DNA of 64,000 nt from Roseovarius pacificus (GTDB lineage: Bacteria > Pseudomonadota > Alphaproteobacteria > Rhodobacterales > Rhodobacteraceae), in the NCBI RefSeq assembly GCF_900142665.1, contig NZ_FRBR01000012.1, positions 83,240-147,239 on the forward strand, read 5' to 3'. Below, piece after piece: positions 1 through 9,425 of the stretch (position 1 is its first letter; each line of letters opens with the position of its first letter). The notes beneath the pieces are model-generated. The model was not told where the DNA came from. It made no database searches and worked only from the letters and a program-made list of their open reading frames with translations. The translations under genes were made by a program, and so were the position numbers.

Positions 1-85
1 ACAGAAGCGAGCCGTGGACGCGCCGACAGACATGACCCATCAGTCGAACCGGACCCGATGACGGGAAAGCGTTCCGGCTCAGCGA

Positions 86-412
86 CTATTTCAGCGACCT
101 GTTAAGAAGGTCCAGCGCCTGGACGACATCATCAATTTGATAGTGCGATCGGCCATCCACAACGGGCATGTTCGAGCCTGCGGATTTCGCCTCAATGATC
201 TCGACAATCCTCTCCGGCAGGTACTGTGGATCGACAGGCAGTCCAGCCTTGAGCGCTCTGCGGATGATCGACAAAGTAACCAGCGTGTCCGCATTAACTT
301 CGTCAGCTTCAGTCAGCGCGCGTGCCATCTTTGGACCCTGGGCTGACTCAGGAGGACCGATGAAGTCCTGTTGCTCTTGTTGGATGTCATCAAAGGTGGG
401 GCGGTCACTCAT
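86..412 (-). CDS. Hypothetical protein, 108 aa
   Basis: I do not recognise this short acidic, soluble-looking protein. It begins MSDRPTFDDIQ and has no membrane segment or catalytic motif that I can see. I chose the ATG at 412 over an upstream TTG at 439 because a GGAGG ribosome site lies between them, 13 bases before the ATG. It points the same way as the 112-aa gene at 545-883, about 130 bases upstream of it, so the two may share a transcript. The absence of a family match from memory says nothing about function. Confidence 0.55.
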   Translation of the reverse strand: MSDRPTFDDIQQEQQDFIGPPESAQGPKMARALTEADEVNADTLVTLSIIRRALKAGLPVDPQYLPERIVEIIEAKSAGSNMPVVDGRSHYQIDDVVQALDLLNRSLK

Positions 413-544
413 GAACTGACTGTCACCTCCCCTTTGCAAGCCTGGCCGCCAATACCATTACGGCAATGGTCTTGATTTTGGCGACCAGGTCAATGCTGTC
501 AGCCTTGCGCAGGGGATGTCCTGCGGCAGGTTAGGACCATGGGC

Positions 545-883
545 CTATTCATCCCCAAAATACTTGTCGGCCTCCCCAATCCCGAAGGTCTCCAGTGCTT
601 TGCGGTCCAGTTCCATGCCTTCCGGCCGAACCAACACATGCGGGATGAACGGACCGTTGTAGTCCATCACAGGCTGGCCCTGATTGGTACGCAGCTCCCC
701 ATTCGCTTCTTGGGCCAACATAATGTAGTCGAGGAGGTACTGAACGCCATCGAACAAGGCGCTGCGCTCTTCCGCGGGAAGGTCAACGATTGTCTTAAGG
801 TCGATCACCTGGTTCATCAAATCGACGAACTCATGCTCGGTGAAGTTCTTGGGAAGTTGCTTGGCGAAATCGGAAAGGTTCAT
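545..883 (-). CDS. Hypothetical protein, 112 aa
   Basis: An unrecognised soluble protein starting MNLSDFAKQLPKNFTEHEF. The composition is balanced and acidic, with predicted helices in the first 70 residues (an LPAEERSALFDGVQYLLDYI stretch) and no membrane segment. The ATG at 883 has no strong ribosome site. It lies upstream of the 108-aa gene on the same strand. It reads as a genuine coding frame because the opposite frame has a much less protein-like composition, but no function can be proposed. Confidence 0.6.
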   Translation of the reverse strand: MNLSDFAKQLPKNFTEHEFVDLMNQVIDLKTIVDLPAEERSALFDGVQYLLDYIMLAQEANGELRTNQGQPVMDYNGPFIPHVLVRPEGMELDRKALETFGIGEADKYFGDE

Positions 884-1286
884 GGGGGTAGCCTAACATT
901 CTTAAGGTGTGCGTGTGGTCGTTTGGGTGTGTGGTCGGAGCTCATCGTCTGTCGAGTCACGTTCGAAGGTATGTATAGGACGTGCCCTGTGGCAAGTGAT
1001 AATCCGAAGGTATTTCCATTTAAGTTACTGTATTCGTTGCGAAAAGTGGAGATGCCATCGAGGCTCGCATGGTTCGTGCGCGCCACTCCGTTATGCGGTC
1101 GACGCTGCTGGCCTTCGGAGGGGTGCGGGGTATGAGGAGACGAAAAATTATGAAAAAACAACACCTTGTGGTGATGATAGGTATGAAGGCCGAACTGTTG
1201 ACGGGGCGATGCGTCGCCACCGGGGGTGGTAGATCTACATGGGAATGTGCCTCGTCAGCTTCTGTCGAGGATGCGAGAAGCGATCC
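884..1286. other. Intergenic region between divergent hypothetical genes
   Basis: About 400 bases between the leftward gene ending its 5' side at 883 and the rightward gene starting at 1287. The short open frames here have unlikely compositions and overlap each other on both strands. I see no terminator hairpin, repeat or RNA gene. It presumably holds the promoters of the two divergent genes, but no convincing -35/-10 pair stands out. Confidence 0.4.
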
Positions 1287-2009
1287 ATGATTGGTTTTCG
1301 CAAACTCTCTGACGACCAGCCCACCCTCCAGCTGTCTCCGTTGCTCCGGGCTGCGCACCGCACCATGCAGTATGCCGACGAGAACAGTGGCATCGGCCTG
1401 ACCGCGACGAAGGCATTTCAACGCAAGTTCGTTCACTGGGCCGTCGAGCACGTTGACTGGCCAAGGTACGGGCCCGAGGAGGCGTTCAGCGTCAGCAAGG
1501 TAGTCAACGAGTACGAGTTTCCGCCGATCCAGGTCGTGCATTTCTTACTTCTGCAGCTGAAGCTCGGGCGTCACTACAAGGGGAAATTCCTTTTGACGAA
1601 GAAGGGGAAGGATTTGCTGAATTCCCCGGGGGTGCTGTTCGACCAGTTGATCCCGTTCTTCCTGCTGGAGGTTGACCACACTTCATATGCCTGCCTGGAT
1701 GAGCGCCCTTTCGGGACATGGGATGTCTGGCTCAACGTGATGAATGTCGAACTGGAGCAGGGGCTGACGGAAAGACAGCTGTATGGTCTGTTCTATGGAA
1801 ATGGGCCGGACTGGGATAATGCCGGGTGGCGAGTACTCGCGGCGTTCTCCAGCTACGTTCTGAAGCCCCTGGAATGGGCTGGGTTGATCTCGGTCCATGA
1901 GGTTGAGGGTGGCAGTCGGCGGGACTGGATGTGCTTCAAGACGGCGCTTTGGAGGGAGGCGCTTCGGCTGGACACAGGTGATGAGGTGCCCAACATAGTC
2001 CGGCATTGA
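1287..2009 (+). CDS. Hypothetical protein, 240 aa
   Basis: Unrecognised soluble protein starting MIGFRKLSDDQPTLQLSPLL. It is rich in aromatic residues and appears helical, with no membrane segment. An upstream in-frame ATG at 1239 would add 16 residues of poor composition, so I prefer 1287. A 53-bp part of this gene (1701-1753, encoding FGTWDVWLNVMNVEL) recurs at 63103-63155 with 47 of 53 bases identical, so a related gene once lay near the other end of the window. That conservation at protein level supports it being a real family. The function is unknown. Confidence 0.65.
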   Translation: MIGFRKLSDDQPTLQLSPLLRAAHRTMQYADENSGIGLTATKAFQRKFVHWAVEHVDWPRYGPEEAFSVSKVVNEYEFPPIQVVHFLLLQLKLGRHYKGKFLLTKKGKDLLNSPGVLFDQLIPFFLLEVDHTSYACLDERPFGTWDVWLNVMNVELEQGLTERQLYGLFYGNGPDWDNAGWRVLAAFSSYVLKPLEWAGLISVHEVEGGSRRDWMCFKTALWREALRLDTGDEVPNIVRH

Positions 2010-2045
2010 GGCGTGGTTGCCTTGGAGAGAAGATCTTCAATCTCC

Positions 2046-2495
2046 TCAAGGCTCGAGCAAGATGTATAGTGCCGCGCCAATGATGCCGATGGCGATGAGT
2101 GTGTCGATCGTTATTATCACATAAAGAAGATTTTCGATTACTTTCACATGCTTTTGGGTGGTGGAAACCAATTCCTCTTCCTCATCCGTATCGAGGGGTT
2201 GGGCTTCTTCCTCGTCGGTCAGCGGAGGAAGCCATTGTTGAGATGCTAGATATCTCTCGGTTTCATCTTCAATACGATGATGGATCCGTTTTTGGGTGGC
2301 GCTGTAAATCAAGGCGGTGGGGATATGCGCAATCATGAGGATGATGTTGAATGCATGATGGCCGAGGAATACCGCGATAAGGACATGCAGAGGCTCCCAT
2401 ACATCGAGGTACTTATCTGTTTCTCCGTATGCGATGACTATGAATGTAACCCAGCCGATAAGGTTCAGCGGAAGATTGAGAGGAGGATAGATCAT
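2046..2495 (-). CDS. Hypothetical membrane protein, 149 aa
   Basis: Three hydrophobic stretches suggest membrane helices: near residues 10-25, residues 33-68 (which may hold more than one pass), and the C-terminal residues 120-147. Between them is a charged cytosolic-looking loop with an acidic run (DEEEAQPLDTDEEEE). I do not recognise a family. It sits 21 bases downstream of another small membrane protein on the same strand, so the pair are probably co-transcribed and may act together. Confidence is in it being a gene, not in any function. Confidence 0.6.
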   Translation of the reverse strand: MIYPPLNLPLNLIGWVTFIVIAYGETDKYLDVWEPLHVLIAVFLGHHAFNIILMIAHIPTALIYSATQKRIHHRIEDETERYLASQQWLPPLTDEEEAQPLDTDEEEELVSTTQKHVKVIENLLYVIITIDTLIAIGIIGAALYILLEP

Positions 2496-2516
2496 TAAGG
2501 AGCCCTCGGGTGGTGG

Positions 2517-2822
2517 TTAGATATAATCCGCTGCCAAGTAAGTGAGCTGGAAGACGTTGAAGACGTACAGGATCAGACATCCTGGGATTACTGTGGCTTC
2601 TTTTTTGATGTCGTCGTACGGGATCAAGAAGGTGAGAAAATACTGAAAGATCGCCATGGAGATCCCTGATCCAATCAGCAGGTAGGGAATTGCCGCGATC
2701 AGAGAAGCGAGGATCAGTACGAATGTGCTGAGTTCCCAAGACTCCAATATGAGGAAGTAACATACCGCGGCACCGCTCGCGAAAAATGAAATCGCGAAAA
2801 CCGGAAAGAGTTTGTCGATCAA
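2517..2822 (-). CDS. Hypothetical membrane protein, 101 aa
   Basis: Small hydrophobic protein with about three predicted transmembrane helices covering most of its length (around residues 5-25, 31-52 and 55-70, with a weaker segment near 80-95). The frame opens with a TTG at 2822, and a GAGGGG sequence lies about eight bases upstream as a plausible ribosome site. It precedes the 149-aa membrane protein on the same strand. No family is recognised. Paired small membrane proteins occur in several defence settings, but nothing in the sequence ties these to such a role. Confidence 0.55.
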   Translation of the reverse strand: MIDKLFPVFAISFFASGAAVCYFLILESWELSTFVLILASLIAAIPYLLIGSGISMAIFQYFLTFLIPYDDIKKEATVIPGCLILYVFNVFQLTYLAADYI

Positions 2823-3159
2823 TGTGGCTACCCCTCTAATGGCATGTGTCTCAAGGAAAAGAGTATAGGCACAGGGGCAGGCTAGAAATTAGCCTGGCGG
2901 AGTTGTCCACACATGAAGCGGAATCGGTGGGTTCTTATGGTTCTTAGTGACCCCACGACCGCCAAGAAGACACCTTTTCTTCGGTGCCAGGAAATGTTTT
3001 TGGGCAAATCTTGGTGGTGCTGTGGGTGAGCGTGCTAAGCCCTGCACATTGGCTTCGATGATCTGATGCGGCTGACCTAGGGAATTGAGTGACGCTGCAT
3101 GAAGCCTTGCTCTGGCGCTTGGTCATACTAAGCAGTTGTGTAAAGTAAAGATTTGACAT
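2823..3159. other. Intergenic region, no gene seen
   Basis: About 340 bases between the two-gene membrane pair and the end of the restriction operon. The one short frame here (2944-3159, minus) has a low-complexity Ser/Thr-rich composition and no ribosome site. I see no clear hairpin with a T-run. It probably contains the promoter for the membrane pair. Confidence 0.4.
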
Positions 3160-4698
3160 CTAGCTGTCTTTTGCAAATGAGTTCCACCAAGGAACGACAT
3201 CTTGGATGTCACCGATGAACGGGAACTCACGATCGACGCTGGAATCAAAGCTCGAAACCTCTTCGTGAATCATATCCAGGTTCCAGCCGGTGTGTTTCGT
3301 TGCGGTCGCTTGTGACAGCAACTGGGTGAAACTCGTTTTTGTTGCGGTGGACATGACCCTTTCATATTGCTGGACGGGAGTAAAAATTACTCGTCTTTTG
3401 TCGATGCTTCGAACAAGGTCTTGGCTAAAGGAAGCTATTTCTCTGTCAGCTCGTCGAAACACTTCTTCTTTGAGTTTCTCTGCCATGACAAGCCAGTTAT
3501 CCAAGGTGATCACCATTCCAACAGCGTCGGGGTTGACATTGGCGGAGTGCTTTCCAAGTCGGCAGTGTGCGAAGAAACGCCATATTTGCTTCACAGCTTT
3601 TACGAGATCTGCGAACCCCCTTTCACTTGTAGGATCTTGGCCGAACATGGCTTCTCGAGACATGCGTGTCGCCTTGCACTCAGCGACCAGTATGAGGGAC
3701 CCAGAGTCAAAGCAGAGTATGTCAGGCGTGTCGACGGGGCTCTTCTTAAGCTTGTACTGTTCTTCGGGTTGCCAAGAGAGTTCGGGCAGGGATCTCTGTG
3801 AAAAATTGAGACAATACTCTTCAAAGCGGCGGCCATACTCGTCCCGCACAGGTCCGCCGCCTGACACGACATCATAGAACAGGCCTGTTGTCATCCGATC
3901 CATGATCAATTGCGGTAACGGAGACCTAATTCTAAGATCTTTACCTGAGAAATTTATGCAAGGGTACTGCCGGAAAATGGAGGGTTTGTATGCGACATGT
4001 ATGACGTTCCTTCTTTCTGTTGTGGCGAGCCGCCGGGCTTCTGTCAGAGGTAAGCATAGTGGCCTCAAAGCAGCGCGATAGGCTTCTTCTGAAACACCGA
4101 TGACCTTGAAGGCCTGATCTCCGCTCAACGAAGGTCTCGACATAAGGGAGGCGTGTAGTGCAAACGATACTTTTGAAAAGTCCGTTATGGAGATTTGAAA
4201 TTTCTTTCTAAATTCCTCGGCGCACTTGCCTTGGCCGTAAACGAAGTTGTTTCTGTATAAATTGGCCATATTCGCCGAGCCAACCTGCCAAGGGAATTGC
4301 CGGTTTCCAATGCGGACGAGCTCTCCGAAAATATTCTTCTTATGTCCGCCGACGCTGAACTCTTTGTTCTCTAGCTTTCGTAGGCGATTGATACACGCCA
4401 CTATATTTCCATAGTGGTCGTGTTTCATGCGAATAATTTTTCCCTTTCGGGGGGCGCTAGGTGGAGTCGTCAGGCCTTCGTTGGCCAGTGTCTCCAGCTC
4501 CCATTTGTGAATAGCGAACTCGTGAGGCTCCTGTATGCCAACTGCCTTAGGGTTCACTGTCTTGAGGTCGAGATGTGGTAGTGCCCTTCGGTAGTTTTCG
4601 GTTTGAAGAATGTTTGTTGCCCATATCAGGTTAAACAAATCCTCATCTTTGAAGCGGGATAAGAGCTTGTGCAGCTCCTTCTTGTGATGAGCGTGCAT
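3160..4698 (-). CDS. PD-(D/E)xK nuclease-like protein, last gene of the type I R-M operon, 512 aa
   Basis: The middle of the protein, near residue 330, reads PDILCFDSGSLILVAECKAT, which fits the PD-(D/E)xK nuclease core: an aspartate at the start of one strand and an E-C-K on the next. The N-terminal 300 residues are unrecognised and could recognise DNA or a partner. The start at 4698 is five bases after the hsdR stop, so it is almost certainly translated from the same message. It is not a standard type I subunit. I infer an accessory nuclease or a second restriction enzyme. No helicase motifs are present in the protein itself. Confidence 0.7.
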   Translation of the reverse strand: MHAHHKKELHKLLSRFKDEDLFNLIWATNILQTENYRRALPHLDLKTVNPKAVGIQEPHEFAIHKWELETLANEGLTTPPSAPRKGKIIRMKHDHYGNIVACINRLRKLENKEFSVGGHKKNIFGELVRIGNRQFPWQVGSANMANLYRNNFVYGQGKCAEEFRKKFQISITDFSKVSFALHASLMSRPSLSGDQAFKVIGVSEEAYRAALRPLCLPLTEARRLATTERRNVIHVAYKPSIFRQYPCINFSGKDLRIRSPLPQLIMDRMTTGLFYDVVSGGGPVRDEYGRRFEEYCLNFSQRSLPELSWQPEEQYKLKKSPVDTPDILCFDSGSLILVAECKATRMSREAMFGQDPTSERGFADLVKAVKQIWRFFAHCRLGKHSANVNPDAVGMVITLDNWLVMAEKLKEEVFRRADREIASFSQDLVRSIDKRRVIFTPVQQYERVMSTATKTSFTQLLSQATATKHTGWNLDMIHEEVSSFDSSVDREFPFIGDIQDVVPWWNSFAKDS

Positions 4699-4703
4699 GT
4701 TCT

Positions 4704-7703
4704 CTATGCCGCCCGACCAGCCCCGCGCACCGCCCGCTGGAACATCAGCCCCATGAGCATGTCCCTCGCCTCCTGGTCCCGCATGAAGGCATTGCGCATC
4801 GCGTTGTCGCGCTGGAACGCTTGGATCGCCCGGCGCATGAACTCCGCATCGAACCGCGGACGGACGTCACGCGGGTCGTTGTTCCGCAGCATCTCCGCCC
4901 AGACGTCATCGTCGAGGATGTCGTTGTTGACTGCCTCGAAGCGGATGTAGTCCTCCTCGGAGAACTCGGTGCCGTGGCGCGCGTTGAAGGAGGTGATGAT
5001 CTCCGTGAGGGTCTTCGACTCCTCCTCGGTGTAGGGATTGGCGCCGAACCGGTCGATCGGACTCAGGGCCTGATTGTCGTCCTTGCCGAGAGAAGCGTCC
5101 TGTTCGTCGCCTTCCTTCTGGAGGCGGAAGGCAGCCATCTCGAGCATGTCGTCTGTGACATCCTCACCCTGAGGCGCTTGGCGGGACGGGAGGATCCGCT
5201 TCAACCAGGTCCCGTAGATATGCAGCTTCTCGAGATCCGTGTCCCCAAGGTCCACCACCTGGGCGATGAAGGAATAGAACCGCAGGAAGGATGCGAGGAC
5301 CTGGCGGAACTCTTCCTGGTCATTCTCGTTCAGGTTCTCGTTGAAACGGGTCACAGCCTGACGGACGATGCCTTCAAGGATCGGGCGCTCATCCGTACGC
5401 TTGCTGGCCTGGAGGAAGCGGGTGACGAAGCGGTCGATCTCGGCCGCATCAAGAACTCCGAAGGCCTTCAGGCGGGCTTCCAGGTTGTAGACCTGGTTCG
5501 GATCCGAGATGTCTTCCAGCTGGGTGACGTTGTAATACGGCTTGAAGGCGTCCCGGATCTCTTCGACCGTGTTGCGGAAGTCGAGAATGTAGGTGCGCTC
5601 CTTGCTGGGGTAGATGCGGTTCAGGCGCGCCAGGGTCTGAACGGCCTGCAGTCCGCTCAGCCGGCGGTCGATGTACATGGCCACGAGCTTGGGCTGGTCG
5701 AAACCGGTCTGGTATTTCTCCGCGACCACGAGCACGTTGTAGGTCTGGCCATCGAACTGCCGCGGCAGCTCCGTCTCGGCAAAGCCATTGATCCCCGGCT
5801 CGGTATAGGTCTGACCATCGATCGTGATCTCTCCCGAGAAAGCTACCAGGGAGGTCACATCCGTGTAGCCGTTGTCGGTAATGTATTTCGTGATCGCCTG
5901 GTGTGTCTTGATCGCGTGCTCACGGCTCGAGGTCACCACCATGGCCTTGGCCTGACCGGAAAGCTCCGGCAGCGCGTGGCGGCGGAAGTGTTCGACGATC
6001 ACCTCGGCCTTCTGAGCCATGGATGTCTCATGGAAGTCGATGAAACGCGCTACCTTGCGGGAAGACTTGCGTTCAAGAAGTTCCGGATCCTCGTCGATCG
6101 CCTTCTCGAGCTTCGCATAGGACTTGTAGGTCTGGTAGTTGCGCAGCACGTCCAGGATGAAGCCCTCCTCGACGGCTTGGCGCATCGAGTAGAGGTGGAA
6201 CGGTTCCGGGCCGTTCTCTCCCACGCGGCCGAAGCGCTCCAGGGTGACGTTCTTCGGGGTCGCCGTGAAGGCGAGGTAGGAGAGATTGGCCTGGGGGCCG
6301 CGCAGGCGCTGCAGCTCCAGGAGGGCCTGCTCCGTGGCGTCGAATTCCTTCTCTTCCTCTGAAAGCTCGCCGTCAGCCAGGACGCGCGCCATGCTGTCGG
6401 CATGTTTGCCGGACTGGGAGCTGTGCGCCTCGTCGATGATGATCGCGAAACGCTTGTGGTTCTCGTTCTTCAGGACCGAGAGCTGGTCGGTCGAGAACTT
6501 GTGGATCGTCGAGATGATGATCTTGGCGCCATCCTCGATGGCCTTTTTCAACTGCCGTGAAGTGCCGTCGATCGGCTTCACATAGCCTTCCGTCTGCGCA
6601 AAGGACTTGATGGTCTGCTGAAGCTGGCGGTCCAGGACCACACGGTCGGTGACCACGATCACTGTGTCGAAGATCGCCTGGTCAGCGTCGTCATGGAGTG
6701 TGGCCAGGTGGTGGGCAGCCCAGGCGATGGTGTTGGACTTGCCGGAGCCGGCGGAGTGCTGGAACAGATAGTTCTGACCGGCGCCGTTCGCCTTGGCATC
6801 CTGGATGAGCATGCGAACCGCATCCAGCTGCTGGAAGCGCGGCCAGATCGTCGTGCGCTTCACTTGGCCGCCGGGCTGCTCGACCTCATCCACAAGGACG
6901 AAGCGATGCAGGATCCCGAGAAGGACTTCGCGCGAGAAGACAGCCTTCCGGGCCCCGATGTCCCGATAAAGATAGGCGATGCGGAACTCGTCCTCGACAT
7001 CCGGGTTGCCGGCGCCGCCGTCACGGCCGCGGTTGAAGGGCAGGAAGCGGGTCTTGCCGTTGTTGAGCTGCGTCGTCATCGAGACGTTGTCCTGATCCAG
7101 AGCGAAATGCACCAGGGCGCCGCGCTTGAAGGTCAGGAGGGGCTCACCGTTCGGCGCGCGGTCCTTGCGGTACTGCTTCTCGGCCGTCTGGTAAGTCGAC
7201 CCGGTCAGGGTGTTCTTCAGCTCCAGGGTGGCGAAGGGGATGCCGTTGACGAAGAGCACCACGTCAATGGCGTTCTCGGAGCGCAGGGAGTAACGGACCT
7301 GCCGCATCACACCGAGGATATTGCTCTCGTAGGCCCGCAGGGTGGCCGGGTTCAGGCCGGAGGCGGGCTTGAAGGTGCAGAGCGTGATCTTGATGCCGGG
7401 CACGATGGTGATGCCCTGACGCAGCACCTCGAGGGTGCCCACGGACTTGAGGCGCGCCTCGATCTGGCGGATTAGGGTCTCGCGCTCCTTGCCGGGATAC
7501 TGGTCGCAGAGCTTCTTCCAGGCGTCGGGCTGCGTCGTAAGGACGTATTCCTCGATCATCTCGGGGTCGAGGGCGGTCTTGCGGTCGAAGGCCGTGTAGG
7601 GGCGTTCACGCCAGCCCTGGTGCGTGACCAGTTGGTCGACGAGATGGAGCTCGACGGCTTCTTCGGTGTGGAGCTTCTCGCGGGAAATGGCTGGGCTGGT
7701 CAT
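4704..7703 (-). CDS. hsdR: Type I restriction endonuclease subunit R
   Basis: This is the motor and nuclease subunit of a type I enzyme, which translocates DNA and cuts far from the recognition site. The N-terminal nuclease core is visible as D-x(n)-LELKN near residues 145-165. The Walker A motif is SAGSGKS near residue 315, the DEAH box is IIIDEAHSSQSG near residue 425, and helicase motif III reads AFTATPK near residue 478. At 999 residues it is of normal length. It lies downstream of hsdM, hsdS and a 115-aa gene on the same strand, 19 bases after the latter. No truncation or frameshift is seen, so it should be active. Confidence 0.95.
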   Translation of the reverse strand: MTSPAISREKLHTEEAVELHLVDQLVTHQGWRERPYTAFDRKTALDPEMIEEYVLTTQPDAWKKLCDQYPGKERETLIRQIEARLKSVGTLEVLRQGITIVPGIKITLCTFKPASGLNPATLRAYESNILGVMRQVRYSLRSENAIDVVLFVNGIPFATLELKNTLTGSTYQTAEKQYRKDRAPNGEPLLTFKRGALVHFALDQDNVSMTTQLNNGKTRFLPFNRGRDGGAGNPDVEDEFRIAYLYRDIGARKAVFSREVLLGILHRFVLVDEVEQPGGQVKRTTIWPRFQQLDAVRMLIQDAKANGAGQNYLFQHSAGSGKSNTIAWAAHHLATLHDDADQAIFDTVIVVTDRVVLDRQLQQTIKSFAQTEGYVKPIDGTSRQLKKAIEDGAKIIISTIHKFSTDQLSVLKNENHKRFAIIIDEAHSSQSGKHADSMARVLADGELSEEEKEFDATEQALLELQRLRGPQANLSYLAFTATPKNVTLERFGRVGENGPEPFHLYSMRQAVEEGFILDVLRNYQTYKSYAKLEKAIDEDPELLERKSSRKVARFIDFHETSMAQKAEVIVEHFRRHALPELSGQAKAMVVTSSREHAIKTHQAITKYITDNGYTDVTSLVAFSGEITIDGQTYTEPGINGFAETELPRQFDGQTYNVLVVAEKYQTGFDQPKLVAMYIDRRLSGLQAVQTLARLNRIYPSKERTYILDFRNTVEEIRDAFKPYYNVTQLEDISDPNQVYNLEARLKAFGVLDAAEIDRFVTRFLQASKRTDERPILEGIVRQAVTRFNENLNENDQEEFRQVLASFLRFYSFIAQVVDLGDTDLEKLHIYGTWLKRILPSRQAPQGEDVTDDMLEMAAFRLQKEGDEQDASLGKDDNQALSPIDRFGANPYTEEESKTLTEIITSFNARHGTEFSEEDYIRFEAVNNDILDDDVWAEMLRNNDPRDVRPRFDAEFMRRAIQAFQRDNAMRNAFMRDQEARDMLMGLMFQRAVRGAGRAA

Positions 7704-7722
7704 GGAATTTCCTCGGGCAACA

Positions 7723-8070
7723 TCAAAGTTGGGCTACGACCGCAGCAATGGTTGCCGTAGGCGTATTATTGTCGAATGAGTGGATTAAGCGGCCTCGAAG
7801 GGTTCGTTCCTTCAGATCGATTTTTCTTCCACCATAGTCATAGGTGAAAACATACCGATTTCCGGACAGAGTCACCCAACAGGTGCGGGCGAGGTTTCCA
7901 TTCCTCTCGTAGACCTCGACGGTATCAGGGCTAAGGTTCAGCTTATTTCGGACCTCATCAGACAACGGCTGGATGATCTGGGCCACCCATTGCGCATGAT
8001 GGTGTGCCTCTTGAATGACCTTCGCGATGTAGGCATCGATATCGGCATCCGTGGAAAGGTTTCTGGCCAT
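7723..8070 (-). CDS. Small hypothetical protein between hsdS and hsdR, 115 aa
   Basis: An unrecognised 115-aa soluble protein beginning MARNLSTDADIDAYIAKVI. It starts two bases after the hsdS stop and ends 19 bases before hsdR, so it is embedded in the restriction operon. The first half looks helical (EAHHHAQWVAQII) and the second half strand-rich (TCWVTLSGNRYVFTYDYGG). It has no nuclease or methylase motif. Its position suggests it modulates the type I enzyme or is a passenger of the operon; this is inference from context only. Confidence 0.7.
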   Translation of the reverse strand: MARNLSTDADIDAYIAKVIQEAHHHAQWVAQIIQPLSDEVRNKLNLSPDTVEVYERNGNLARTCWVTLSGNRYVFTYDYGGRKIDLKERTLRGRLIHSFDNNTPTATIAAVVAQL

Positions 8071-8072
8071 GT

Positions 8073-9425
8073 TTACTGCATTTCCTTTTCAATCTGGTCA
8101 AGCGTGGCAGAAGTGGCGCTCGCCTTGCCGTAGCTGTCCACGTCGATTTGACCGGTGACAGCGGCGGTGATCAGGGCAGCGCGGTATTCGCGGAGGCGGT
8201 CGATGGACGTGCGTGTTGCCTTTGTGGTTTGCTTCATAAGGTTCAGTCTCGCGGTCAGATCAGAGAGGGTTGACTGCATTTCCTCGAACGGAGGAATAGC
8301 GACGGGAAAACGCTCGAGATTGGTCTTCGAGACGGAAGCCAGGTTCGTCGACTGGTTTGAGTGCAGGAAGAAGAAATCGCGGGCGTAACGGGCGTTGGTC
8401 GCCAGCGAAATCCATTCGGAAAAGCGTGTATCTTCAGGCCGCACAAAGAACACATGATTCTGCGTGATGCATGGAGCGAACGGGGCATTCCAGACGGCGC
8501 CACGCCCCAACTTGTCGTTGTCGCCGCCCTCGTTCATCAAAATGTCCCCGGCCTTCAGGGCATAGCGCTTTCGCTCTTTTGCGGTCGCTTCGATCTCGGC
8601 CACGTCCGAAAGGTCCAGCCAGCCTGCCTGAACATTCGCCACCCGCAGATAGGGGGTCGAGACAGTGGGCTCTGCGGCATCCAGCTTACGGCCCAAGGTG
8701 ATGCCGCCGAAAGCGCGTGCAAGATGCTTCAGTCGCCAGACGGTCCAGCCTTCGGGCACCTGAGGAATGTACTTGTTGTTCGTATCGACGAGTTGCCGCC
8801 CTTGATCCAAGCCGACTGTGACAGCTCGGGAGATTGCCGAGAAGCGGGCGTCGGCAAGCACCTCCACCAACCGCTCCTTCTTCGCGATCAGCTCATCAAT
8901 CCGCGCAGTCTCGCGGTCGAGGAAGGCAGCGATCTGTTTTTGGGTGGGGAGATCGGGGCGGTAGATCCATTCATTCGGAAAATCAGAGAACTTAACAGAT
9001 TGCCGAACTCCGCCACCGAGCGAATAGTAATACTTCGCCAGATCCAGTGCGAGCAGCGCGTATGCCCAGAAGCGAGGCTCGTTGTCTCTGATAACTTCCA
9101 AGGCATCATATGCGGACGTAATGATGCCGCGCTCCTTCGCCAAACCTTGACGCAGGCTGCGTTTGTCGTTCTGCAAATCGGTGAGGCGCATGATGATGTC
9201 GCCAGCCTCGACGACCTGATATGTTTCGAAGCTCTCAGGGAGAAGGCCGCCGTCGGTGTCGATGTCCTTGCGAATGATCCGGCCGTAGCTGAGAGACAGC
9301 AGATTGTCTTCGCGCATACCGGCATTCTTGTTGCCACGTCGAACCTTCAAGGTTTGGTGGAGCTTATCCAACTTCCACCCGCTCGGCATCGGGGCAGAGT
9401 GAACCCGCTCTTGTAGGGTCATCAT
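8073..9425 (-). CDS. hsdS: Type I restriction-modification specificity subunit S
   Basis: HsdS chooses the bipartite DNA target for both methylation and cleavage. The 450-aa protein shows the usual two-half layout. The first target-recognition domain spans about residues 15-160, followed by a helical conserved region (QIAAFLDRETARIDELIAKK, about 163-200). A second recognition domain begins at VPEGWTVWRLKHLA (about 224), and a C-terminal helical region ends the protein. Its start overlaps the hsdM stop in an ATGA arrangement (9422-9425), typical of coupled translation. The target sequence cannot be read from the protein. Confidence 0.93.
   Translation of the reverse strand: MMTLQERVHSAPMPSGWKLDKLHQTLKVRRGNKNAGMREDNLLSLSYGRIIRKDIDTDGGLLPESFETYQVVEAGDIIMRLTDLQNDKRSLRQGLAKERGIITSAYDALEVIRDNEPRFWAYALLALDLAKYYYSLGGGVRQSVKFSDFPNEWIYRPDLPTQKQIAAFLDRETARIDELIAKKERLVEVLADARFSAISRAVTVGLDQGRQLVDTNNKYIPQVPEGWTVWRLKHLARAFGGITLGRKLDAAEPTVSTPYLRVANVQAGWLDLSDVAEIEATAKERKRYALKAGDILMNEGGDNDKLGRGAVWNAPFAPCITQNHVFFVRPEDTRFSEWISLATNARYARDFFFLHSNQSTNLASVSKTNLERFPVAIPPFEEMQSTLSDLTARLNLMKQTTKATRTSIDRLREYRAALITAAVTGQIDVDSYGKASATSATLDQIEKEMQ

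Noticed and set aside
4821..6362. Long plus-strand open frame opposite hsdR (513 codons), and a second at 6693-7475
   Set aside because: They are mirror frames of a highly GC-rich gene; the composition is Val/Gly/Leu/Asp-rich without domains, while hsdR shows all its motifs.
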